From Pseudomonadota bacterium (GTDB lineage: Bacteria > Pseudomonadota > Alphaproteobacteria > Azospirillales > Azospirillaceae): 11,124 bases of DNA. Positions 1 through 6,242 of the stretch are shown here, in pieces. Location of the stretch: contig JAEZID010000333.1 in the NCBI GenBank assembly GCA_023416195.1, positions 1 through 11,124 of the forward strand. The letters are read 5' to 3'. Position 1 is the stretch's first letter; each line of letters begins with the position of its first letter. A model generated the notes under the pieces. It saw only the letters and a program-made list of their open reading frames with translations, did not search any database and was not told where the DNA came from. The position numbers and the translations under genes are program-made.

Positions 1-1472
1 TCGAGCGCCAGCGCGGCGGCGTGACGCAGCAGGTCGGCGTGGACGGGCGCGAGGCGCCGGGCCCGCCGGGCCGCCAGCCGGGCGGCGCCGAGCCGGCCCA
101 TCTGATGAAGCGCGACGGACAGCGGAATCAACAACTCCACATTGTCGCGGGCGTGCCGCAGCAGGGCGTGCAGATGAGACCGTGCCTCGCGGCCCCGGCG
201 CTGCCCGATCAGCGCCCAGGCGTACTGGCGGCGGGCGGCGGAATGACCGGGCGCCTGGTCCAGCACGCATTCCATCAGCCACGCCGCATCGACCGCCCGT
301 CCGGAATGCAGCAGCACCTGCGCCCGCGCGATCACGGCCGGGATGAGCGCGGGGTCGAGCTCCTGCGCGCGGGTGAAAGCGTGGAGAGCCTCCTCCATCA
401 GGCCCCGGTCGCGGTCGAGCTGGCCGAGCAGGAACCACCCCTCGGCCCAGCCGGGCCAGCGCCCGACGATCGAAGCCGCGGCAAGGCGGGCCTGTGCCGC
501 CGATCCGGTTTCGCGCAGCATCGCCGCATGCGCCAGATGCAACGTCCGGTCATCGGGAGCCAGCGCCAGGCCGTCCTTGATGAGCGGCCAGGCCTGGTCG
601 GCGCGCCCGTTGCGAAACAGCGCGGTGGCAAGCCGCCGCCGCGTGTTCCGGTCGTCGGGAGCGGCGGCGAAGGCATGCCTTAGAAGAGTCAGACCCGGTT
701 CGATTTCGCCCTTTTCCGTCAGAAGATGACCGAGCTGCGCGAGCCGGTGGGGAAGGCGCCCGCGCTCGGCGGCGGCGTGGGACATCTCCAGCGCCTCGTC
801 CAGCCGCCCCGAATCGGCCAGCACCCAGGCCAGCGTCACCATGGCCTCGTCGAGACCCGGCGCAAGCTCCAGCGCACGCCGGAGCAGCAGTTCCGCTTCG
901 GCATGCCGGCCGGCCCGGCTGCGGATATGGCCGAGGTACCAATGGAGCGTCGCATGATCGGGGTGGCTTTCCAGCGCCGTCTCCAGCGTTGTCATCGCCT
1001 CGTCCGGTCGTCCGGCCTCCCATTGCACCCAGCCCAGCGCGGCCAGCGCATCCGCCGAATCAGGGGTGCCGCGGCACGCGCATTCCGCGTGGTAGATGGC
1101 CGCCTCCCAATCCGAACGGCCGCAGGCGTCCCAGACGAGGGCGAGTCGGGCCTCCACGCAACGGCCGTCAAGGGCCAGCGCCGCCCGATGGAGGTTCATC
1201 GCGAAGTCGGATCGCCCGAGCCCCGACGCTTCGCGCGCCAGCATCAGCAGGCGGTCGCGGGCCGCCGGCGTCGATCCCAAGACTCTCCGAAGGTGGTAAT
1301 CCGGAAGCAGATCTTCGATGCCCAGGTCGGGAAGAATTCGACAGGTGTCCGCCGCCAGAACGACCAGAATGGTCGCAGGAGAATGCATGGATCCATTCAG
1401 AAATTTCTTGAGATCATCCCAGCTTCCGTCACGAGCGGCCGAAGCAATCTCTCCATACTTCTCAAGCAGCAT
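1..1472 (-). CDS. TPR-repeat protein, N-terminal 490 residues (3' end beyond left edge)
   Basis: One uninterrupted minus-strand frame from the ATG at 1472-1470 to the left edge. Residues 1-95 are not obviously repetitive. From about residue 138 to the edge the protein is back-to-back tetratricopeptide repeats with the usual small/large hydrophobic spacing: units near 141-171 (ALGWVQWEAGRPDEAMTTLE), 175-205, 209-235, 243-272, 277-305, 345-374 (LLGQLDRDRGLMEEALHAF) and 380-408. There is no signal peptide or membrane segment, so it is probably cytoplasmic. The start at 1472 was chosen because GGAG lies 5 bases upstream; an in-frame ATG at 1532-1530 would add 20 residues but has no ribosome-binding site. 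It is divergent from the barrel gene at 1807. TPR arrays of this kind often precede a glycosyltransferase (GT41- or GT9-like) or sulfotransferase domain, as in the two genes at the right of this window. The missing C-terminus would decide this, so no enzymatic role is claimed. Confidence 0.85.
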   Translation of the reverse strand, partial: MLLEKYGEIASAARDGSWDDLKKFLNGSMHSPATILVVLAADTCRILPDLGIEDLLPDYHLRRVLGSTPAARDRLLMLAREASGLGRSDFAMNLHRAALALDGRCVEARLALVWDACGRSDWEAAIYHAECACRGTPDSADALAALGWVQWEAGRPDEAMTTLETALESHPDHATLHWYLGHIRSRAGRHAEAELLLRRALELAPGLDEAMVTLAWVLADSGRLDEALEMSHAAAERGRLPHRLAQLGHLLTEKGEIEPGLTLLRHAFAAAPDDRNTRRRLATALFRNGRADQAWPLIKDGLALAPDDRTLHLAHAAMLRETGSAAQARLAAASIVGRWPGWAEGWFLLGQLDRDRGLMEEALHAFTRAQELDPALIPAVIARAQVLLHSGRAVDAAWLMECVLDQAPGHSAARRQYAWALIGQRRGREARSHLHALLRHARDNVELLIPLSVALHQMGRLGAARLAARRARRLAPVHADLLRHAAALAL

Positions 1473-1477
1473 GTTTT

Positions 1478-1481
1478 CTCC
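1478..1481 (-). promoter_or_regulatory. Ribosome-binding site deciding the start of the left TPR gene
   Basis: On the minus strand GGAG is followed by the five bases AAAAC and then ATG (1472-1470). This is a good Shine-Dalgarno match at standard spacing. The alternative in-frame ATG 60 bases upstream (1532-1530) has no purine-rich element before it, so translation most likely begins at 1472. Confidence 0.6.
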
Positions 1482-1669
1482 ACATCCGACCCACAGCCCT
1501 TCGCGTGAGCAATCAGACCCGCTCGAAGTCATAATTGGTTTCAATCAGGTATATTCTGGGGATCGCTTCAGGACATTCTCTATTTGATCATGCAATCACA
1601 GCGAGAGTTAGAAGTATAATTTTTCTCTCGTAGAAGCGTTGCTCGACCATGTAAGCGATACCCATTGAA

Positions 1670-1681
1670 GAAATCAATTTC
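1670..1681. promoter_or_regulatory. Candidate operator palindrome upstream of the barrel gene
   Basis: GAAAT-CA-ATTTC is a perfect inverted repeat with 5-base arms and a 2-base centre, 17 bases upstream of the TTGACT element at 1699. Size and placement suit a dimeric regulator, but a short palindrome in AT-rich DNA can arise by chance, and no regulator gene is in the window. Confidence 0.25.
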
Positions 1682-1806
1682 CTGCTATGAATTTATGATT
1701 GACTTTTAATGCTCACAATACTGATTTTGGAGAGAGTAAGGCAAAAATATACTTCCCTGATCGATTTTATTCGGGCAGGGGATATGACGGGGGTTTCGGG
1801 CGGGGA

Positions 1807-3192
1807 ATGGGCAAGATGCTGCGTGTGGGCCTTATGGCGACGATGGTCATGGGTGGGATCTCCGCGTTCGGCGCGGCCGCGGTCGCGCAGCAGGCTCCGC
1901 CCCCCAACACCGACGCCCAGGTGAACGAGGCCTTCCGCGAGGTTCTGCGCAGTCCGGGCAATCTCCAGGTCGGGCAGACCTACGCGCGCCTGCTGGTCGC
2001 GAATGGAAATTTTGAAGGCGGCATCGCGGCGCTGGAGCGGCTGCTTCTCGATCCGGCAGCCGACCCGGTGATCCGGGTGGAGTTGGGCGTCCTTTACTAC
2101 CGGGTCGAATCCTACGGGATGGCGGAAAGTTACCTGCGCTCCGCGCTCGCCGATCCGCGCCTGTCGAACGAGGCTCGCAAGGTCGCGGAAAGCCTTGTGC
2201 AGGACATCGCGCGGCGCACCGCGCCGGGGGGCTTCCTGGCCGGCAGCCTGTCTGTCGGCGTGCGGGGACAAACCAACCCCACCGCCGCCGCCCGGTCGGA
2301 CAGGCTGATGTTCGGCGGCGCGCCTTACACCAGGGGGGACGAATCGCGGCGCAAGGGGGGAATGGATGCCATCCTCAGCGCCAACGCCGCCCACGAATGG
2401 GATTTTGGCACGCAGAACAGCGCCGCACTGGCAAGCACGGCGAACCTGTTCGCCAATCGCTACCGGAATGCGGCTGATTACAACACTCACGCGGCCAAGT
2501 ACGACCCCCGTGATCTGGTGGCCTTTGGCGCGACGACCGGCGTCCGTTTCAAGCCGGCGCCGTCCAACGCCCCCGGCCTGACGATTCGGCCCTATCTGGC
2601 CGGAAGTGAACTGCTGCTGGACGGCCACCAGTACATGGCGTCCGCCGGTGTCGGTCTCGACGTCGACTACCGCCTGAACGGCGGCGCGACGGTGGTGGGA
2701 GCGACCTACGACATCCGCCGGACGGCTTTCGCGGACCGTGATGACATCTTCGAATCCGGCGCCCAGAGCGGTTACGAACAGTTCCTGCAGCTGCGCGGCA
2801 CGCAGGAGCTGGCGCCTCTGCAAACGGCAGGGTTCGACGTGGTGCTGCGCGACCACAATGCCAACCGCGGTTACTTCGCCTACCGGAGCATCGAGGCACG
2901 GGCGACCTACAGCGTGAGCTACGTCAACCCCTTCGGAGAGGAGGGGCGGCTGTGGGGCAGCAGCGTCTATGCCGGCCCGGCCTTGCGCCAGTATGACAGC
3001 CCCGACCCTTTGGTGGATCCCTCGGTCACCCGCCGGGATCTGGAATGGCGCGTCGGAGCAATGCAGGTGGTTCCCCTTATCGACTCCGTTTCACTTCTGC
3101 TGGCGGTCGAATACGCCACGTCGAATTCCAATTTGCCCAACTACTCCTATGGAAATCTGATCGGGCAGACCAGCGTCGTTTGGAATTTTTAA
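1807..3192 (+). CDS. TPR plus outer-membrane beta-barrel protein (Slam/DUF560-like architecture)
   Basis: From the ATG at 1807 the protein has 461 residues. Residues 1-27 are a clear Sec signal peptide (MGKMLR, then a hydrophobic core, ending AVA before QQ). Residues about 38-136 form TPR-like helices (VNEAFREVLRSPGNLQVGQT; then VELGVLYYRVESYGMAESYL). From about 143 to the end the sequence alternates polar and hydrophobic residues with many aromatics and Gly/Asn turns, and it closes with QTSVVWNF, a C-terminal Phe typical of barrels inserted by BAM. A periplasmic TPR domain followed by an outer-membrane barrel is the layout of Slam/DUF560 proteins, which move lipoproteins or soluble proteins to the surface. 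Membership in that family is inferred from architecture, not shown. The same frame is open back to a TTG at 1699, but that stretch is AT-rich, lacks a ribosome-binding site, and would bury the signal peptide. A start at 1816 is also possible. The FecR-domain gene follows 53 bases later. Confidence 0.8.
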   Translation: MGKMLRVGLMATMVMGGISAFGAAAVAQQAPPPNTDAQVNEAFREVLRSPGNLQVGQTYARLLVANGNFEGGIAALERLLLDPAADPVIRVELGVLYYRVESYGMAESYLRSALADPRLSNEARKVAESLVQDIARRTAPGGFLAGSLSVGVRGQTNPTAAARSDRLMFGGAPYTRGDESRRKGGMDAILSANAAHEWDFGTQNSAALASTANLFANRYRNAADYNTHAAKYDPRDLVAFGATTGVRFKPAPSNAPGLTIRPYLAGSELLLDGHQYMASAGVGLDVDYRLNGGATVVGATYDIRRTAFADRDDIFESGAQSGYEQFLQLRGTQELAPLQTAGFDVVLRDHNANRGYFAYRSIEARATYSVSYVNPFGEEGRLWGSSVYAGPALRQYDSPDPLVDPSVTRRDLEWRVGAMQVVPLIDSVSLLLAVEYATSNSNLPNYSYGNLIGQTSVVWNF

Positions 3193-3205
3193 ATACAGGC
3201 AAGCG

Positions 3206-3219
3206 ATCAGGCCCCTGAT
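3206..3219 (+). other. Small intergenic inverted repeat
   Basis: ATCAG-GCCC-CTGAT can form a 5-bp stem with a 4-base loop in the 53-base gap between the barrel and FecR genes. No T-run follows, so it is not an intrinsic terminator. It might affect message processing, or be chance. Confidence 0.25.
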
Positions 3220-3245
3220 ACTGGATCGGATGGAACGAGAGAACG

Positions 3246-4142
3246 ATGGCACCGGCAGATTCGAAGGATTGGTTTTTCGCGGTGGCTGCCTTGACAACGG
3301 TCACCACCTCGACGGCAGTGGCGGATGACTTCAAGGCCGGAGTCGTGACGGGTGCGGTCGCCTCGACCCGCAGCATCGCGGGCAGCGCGACGGCCGTGGT
3401 TCTCGGCGATGCCGTGCGCCCCGGGGAGGAGTTGCGGACGGGGGCGGACGGCATCATCCACATCCTGTTCCTGGACCAATCCTCGATCACTCTGGGTCCC
3501 GATTCGAGCCTGTCCATTGACGCCTTCAGCCATGACGAGACGAGCCGGTCGGGCAAAATCGCCTTGACGCTGAACACCGGCAGCGTCCGTGTCGTGGGCG
3601 GCCTGAACAGCAAGGGGCATGAAACCGAGGTCCGCACGCCGAGCGCGACCGTCGGCATCCTGGGCGGCATCTCCATCGTCGAAACCAATGGGCAGAACAC
3701 CTCCAGCACCTTCCTGTTCGGCCAGGAAATGCGGATGACCAACACAAGCGGCAACAGTCAGACCGTGCTGCGCCCCGGTTTCACGATTTCCGGGTCGACC
3801 GACCGGATATCGTCGGCGGAGCGGCGGTCGCCTCAACAGTTGTCGTCTCTCGCGGGCCGTTTCGAAGCTGGCCCGCAGCCCAGCCTGTCAGCCAGGACAC
3901 CGGCGCCATCCGTGGCGGGAACTCCGTCGGTGCCGGCCGGCACACCGTTGGTGTCGACCAGCGACCGGCCGACCGGGACCAACAATGCCGCATCAACCCT
4001 GGCCGGGGACCGGCTGAGCAATCCGGCGTCGGCTCTGGTGGGCGCCGCCATGTCGAACGACCGGCCCGACGTCATCAATTCCACCGACACTCCACCGCCG
4101 GTCAACAACGTGCGCACGGTGCCGCCGACCGTGACGTCCTGA
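3246..4142 (+). CDS. Secreted FecR-domain protein with Pro/Ser/Thr-rich tail
   Basis: The protein has 298 residues. Residues 1-26 are a signal peptide (hydrophobic FFAVAALTTVTT, ending AVA before DD) without a lipobox Cys, so the mature protein should be soluble in the periplasm or outside the cell. Residues about 37-150 match the FecR domain (PF04773 type): GAVASTR, then LGDAVRPGEELRTGADG, then ITLGPDSSLSIDAF, then LNTGSVRV and EVRTPSATVGILGG. This is the stand-alone exported FecR form of alphaproteobacteria rather than the FecI/FecR anti-sigma type, since it lacks the cytoplasmic N-terminus and no sigma gene is nearby. Residues about 205-298 are low-complexity, rich in Pro, Ser, Thr, Ala and Asn, and probably disordered. 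It lies 53 bases after the barrel gene and 23 bases before the glycosyltransferase, so the three are probably co-transcribed. A role as partner or substrate of the barrel is inference from position. Confidence 0.8.
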   Translation: MAPADSKDWFFAVAALTTVTTSTAVADDFKAGVVTGAVASTRSIAGSATAVVLGDAVRPGEELRTGADGIIHILFLDQSSITLGPDSSLSIDAFSHDETSRSGKIALTLNTGSVRVVGGLNSKGHETEVRTPSATVGILGGISIVETNGQNTSSTFLFGQEMRMTNTSGNSQTVLRPGFTISGSTDRISSAERRSPQQLSSLAGRFEAGPQPSLSARTPAPSVAGTPSVPAGTPLVSTSDRPTGTNNAASTLAGDRLSNPASALVGAAMSNDRPDVINSTDTPPPVNNVRTVPPTVTS

Positions 4143-4165
4143 CGGGCGGCGGTCCGCTCACCCCC

Positions 4166-5200
4166 ATGCATGTTCTCCTGTGTTCGTCCTACCCCCATCT
4201 GCCGGAAACGCGGGGCGGGTTGCAGACCAGCACCGATGAGCTGGCCCTTGCCCTTCAGGACCGGGGATGCCGCGTAACCGTTCTGTGCGGCCGCATGGAT
4301 GGGCCGGAGAACGGCCATCCGCTCCGGCCCGACGCTTCCCTTGGCTACACGGTTGTGCGGGCGGCGGATCCGGTCGCCGCGCTGTCACAGGTTGCGACCG
4401 CCTCCGCGGCATCGGTGCTTCTGGTCCAGAGCGGCTACAGCCTCGCGACGATGCTGGCGTCGGCCCTTGATACGGGGCGTCCCACCGCCGTGTATCTGCA
4501 CAATGTCGAGATCCATCGGATCGGGGGAACCCTGCCGCCCGATCCCGACATCCTGTACTTCGCCAACTCGCGCTTCACCGCCAGCCGCTGGAAGGCCCTG
4601 TTCGGGATTCACTGCCACACGCTGCCGCCGGCCATTCGAGCGGAACGTTATTGTTTGCCCGGAATCGGCACCGGCGATCGCGTGCTGTTCGTGAATCCGG
4701 TGCCGGAGAAAGGCATCGAGCGGGTGATGGAGGTTGCAGCGTGCAACCCGGACCTGCCCTTCCTGATCGCCGAGAGCTGGCATGTCGGTGAAGGCTGGCG
4801 GGCTTGGCTGCAACGACGTTTCGGGGCGTTGCCGAATGTGGAATGGCGCCCCGCCACCGTGGATGTGCGCGAGTTGTTTCGCGATTCCCGTCTTCTGCTG
4901 ATGCCGAGCGTGTGGGAAGAGGCTTATGGCCGCACCGTGGTGGAAGCGCAGTTGAACGGCCTGCCCGTCTTGGCAAGCGACAGGGGGGCATTGCCGGTCA
5001 CGGTTGGAGGGGGCGGCGCCGTCTTGGACCCGCACGCTCCGGGGACACTTTGGAATCAGGCGGTACGGAGGTTCTATTTCGACGTTGCTGTTTGGGGAAA
5101 GGCCTCAGAGGCGGCGCTCGCCAACGCTCGGCAAATGCTCGCCGACGGTGCCCGTGCGCTGGACGAAGCTCTGGTTCTTCTCGACCGGCATGGGCGCTGA
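4166..5200 (+). CDS. Family 4-type (GT-B) glycosyltransferase
   Basis: The protein has 344 residues and no signal peptide. The N-terminus reads MHVLLCSSYPHLPETRGGLQ, the usual first strand and Gly-rich donor loop of retaining GT-B enzymes. The C-terminal half carries the GT4 signature: LLLMPSVWEEAYGRTVVEAQ, where Glu252 and Glu260 form the EX7E motif that contacts the nucleotide-sugar, followed by NGLPVLASDRGALPVTVGGGG. LFVNPVPEKGIERVMEVA (174-191) is the expected strand-helix at the start of the second Rossmann domain. It should transfer a hexose or similar sugar from a nucleotide-sugar in the cytoplasm; donor and acceptor cannot be read from sequence. The start has no strong Shine-Dalgarno and lies 23 bases after the FecR gene, so reinitiation is plausible. 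A cytoplasmic glycosyltransferase behind two exported-protein genes is an unusual combination. Confidence 0.88.
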   Translation: MHVLLCSSYPHLPETRGGLQTSTDELALALQDRGCRVTVLCGRMDGPENGHPLRPDASLGYTVVRAADPVAALSQVATASAASVLLVQSGYSLATMLASALDTGRPTAVYLHNVEIHRIGGTLPPDPDILYFANSRFTASRWKALFGIHCHTLPPAIRAERYCLPGIGTGDRVLFVNPVPEKGIERVMEVAACNPDLPFLIAESWHVGEGWRAWLQRRFGALPNVEWRPATVDVRELFRDSRLLLMPSVWEEAYGRTVVEAQLNGLPVLASDRGALPVTVGGGGAVLDPHAPGTLWNQAVRRFYFDVAVWGKASEAALANARQMLADGARALDEALVLLDRHGR

Positions 5201-5265
5201 CATGAACCGCCCCGGCACCGGAGCAGGCGCGGCAAGGCTCTTCACCAGTTGAACGGACAGTGCAT

Positions 5266-6183
5266 CTACCAGTCTACATCATAGGCCAGATAGCGGGTCA
5301 TGTATTCCTCAAATGTCCAGTATTGGTTGTACCAACGAAAACGCATCCCCGGCTCATAGAATTTCAAGCCCAGCCCACGGGCCACCACAGGATCGATCGG
5401 TTCTTCCAACGAATCCATGTCCGGAAGCATGCTGGCTGCCGCCCACAGTCTCTGTCTGGCCGCATCGCCATCGCCTCCGATCAGCGGGTGCATGGCATCG
5501 TACAGGCGGGCGGCCAATTCGCCTATGGCGTCGGCCCGGACATGGGCATAGCCCAGAAACATATGGCGCTCTCGGAAATTGGCCCAAACATAATCTGCAA
5601 TTTTGACATCGCAGTTGGCGTCACGGCGTTCCAGCTTGTCGCGTACTGTCTTCAGCGTCTCTTGCGGGTTCGGCATGCACGCGGCTGACCGCTTGATGTA
5701 GGCCGCCAGTGCGGCCGGACCGGTCAGTCCACTGGCCAGCACCTCCAGCGCCAGCCGGTTGCCATAGGGAAAGCGGCCCCACACGTAATCCGGTTCAGGC
5801 ACATTGCGCGGATCGCCGATGGCCGCAAAAGGCCAGAGAGCGGTCATCACGAAGCTGGGAAAAACAATCCTTGGACAATCGGAAGGGCAAGCGTTGCGAA
5901 GAAATGTCCGCAACGGCAGTCCATAGCGCTGGATGTCGCCCACAACCGTCCACGCTGGCAACTCGGGCTGGCTGTCGTACTGCTCCAAATACAGGGTGCA
6001 GCGACGCATCTGTTCGGCTGTGGGCTTTTCCGGTTCCTTACCCGGCGGGGCGTGATTCAAAACACAGAGATAGCCCCGGTCGCCACGAGCCGCAGCCAGC
6101 AAGCGTGCCAAGAACGGGGTCTGACAATTGCCGTACAACAGCACCAGTTCGGCATCACTGGCCTGGTTCCCATATAAAATCAT
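5266..6183 (-). CDS. WcbI-type polysaccharide biosynthesis putative acetyltransferase
   Basis: The protein has 305 residues. The motif LVLLYGNCQTPFLARLL (13-29) contains the Gly-Asn-Cys-Gln signature that opens WcbI-family proteins (PF18588 type), and VFPSFVMTALWPF (107-119) suits the family's second conserved segment. WcbI of Burkholderia pseudomallei is needed for capsule synthesis and has been proposed to be a CoA-dependent acyltransferase; the reaction here is inferred from that. There is no signal peptide, so it is probably cytoplasmic or peripheral to the inner membrane. The tail is rich in aromatics (RFRWYNQYWTFEEYMTRYLA). The ATG at 6183 is preceded by AGGA with a short 3-base spacer. 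It is the last gene of the minus-strand run, 59 bases after the histidine kinase, with a hairpin in the gap. Its G+C content and codon choice look lower than those of its neighbours, which may mean separate acquisition. Confidence 0.75.
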   Translation of the reverse strand: MILYGNQASDAELVLLYGNCQTPFLARLLAAARGDRGYLCVLNHAPPGKEPEKPTAEQMRRCTLYLEQYDSQPELPAWTVVGDIQRYGLPLRTFLRNACPSDCPRIVFPSFVMTALWPFAAIGDPRNVPEPDYVWGRFPYGNRLALEVLASGLTGPAALAAYIKRSAACMPNPQETLKTVRDKLERRDANCDVKIADYVWANFRERHMFLGYAHVRADAIGELAARLYDAMHPLIGGDGDAARQRLWAAASMLPDMDSLEEPIDPVVARGLGLKFYEPGMRFRWYNQYWTFEEYMTRYLAYDVDW

Positions 6184-6210
6184 GGTTCCTATCTGACCCT
6201 ACGCCGTCGG

Positions 6211-6239
6211 GGGATGCGCAACCTCGTCTGGTTCATCCC
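6211..6239 (-). other. Strong intergenic hairpin between kinase and WcbI-type gene
   Basis: GGGATG (6211-6216) pairs with CATCCC (6234-6239), and AACC (6220-6223) pairs with GGTT (6230-6233). Together they form a 10-bp stem with a CGC bulge (6217-6219) and a 6-base loop. It fills most of the 59-base gap between the kinase stop (6243) and the downstream start (6183). No T-run follows on either strand, so it is not a standard intrinsic terminator. A message-stability or processing element that sets different levels for the two genes is plausible. Confidence 0.5.
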
Positions 6240-6242
6240 ACA

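Larger units (their letters stand above)
1473..1806. promoter_or_regulatory. AT-rich divergent intergenic region
   Basis: This 334-base gap separates the minus-strand TPR gene from the plus-strand barrel gene and is visibly AT-rich from about 1530 to 1770, in contrast to its G+C-rich flanks. On the plus strand TTGACT at 1699-1704 matches a sigma-70 -35 box in 5 of 6 positions; the best -10 at normal spacing (near 1722-1728) is poor. A perfect TATAAT lies at 1615-1620 but has no -35 partner at the right distance. A 12-base palindrome, GAAATCAATTTC, spans 1670-1681, and an inverted repeat CGAGAG/CTCTCG sits at 1602-1607 and 1625-1630. GGAGAGAG at 1729-1736 looks like a ribosome-binding site but no start codon follows it at a usable distance. 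Promoters for both genes must lie here or further upstream; which elements act is not decidable by eye. Confidence 0.5.

Noticed and set aside
21..1508. Plus-strand open frames opposite the left TPR gene
   Set aside because: Their products are Arg/Pro/Gln-rich and patternless, while the minus-strand frame gives continuous TPR repeats with a good ribosome-binding site.
1615..1620. TATAAT as a plus-strand -10 box
   Set aside because: The hexamer is perfect, but no -35-like sequence lies 16-18 bases upstream; the nearest, TTGATC at 1584, is 25 bases away. In AT-rich DNA the hexamer alone is weak evidence.
1693..2856. Minus-strand open frame (about 387 codons) opposite the barrel gene
   Set aside because: It has no domain signature. 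The plus strand here shows a signal peptide, TPR helices and barrel strands, and the composition of the antisense product is typical of a shadow frame.
3246..4142. FecR protein as a classical FecI/FecR iron-signalling anti-sigma factor
   Set aside because: There is no sigma factor or TonB-dependent receptor gene nearby, and the protein begins with a cleavable signal peptide rather than a cytoplasmic anti-sigma segment followed by a membrane helix.
5201..5265. Bidirectional terminator between the convergent runs
   Set aside because: Only short chance stems (such as GAGC/GCTC with a 12-base loop) and no T-run. I see no supportable terminator here.
6211..6239. Intrinsic terminator between kinase and WcbI-type gene
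   Set aside because: The stem is good but no T-run follows on either strand, so it was listed only as a hairpin.
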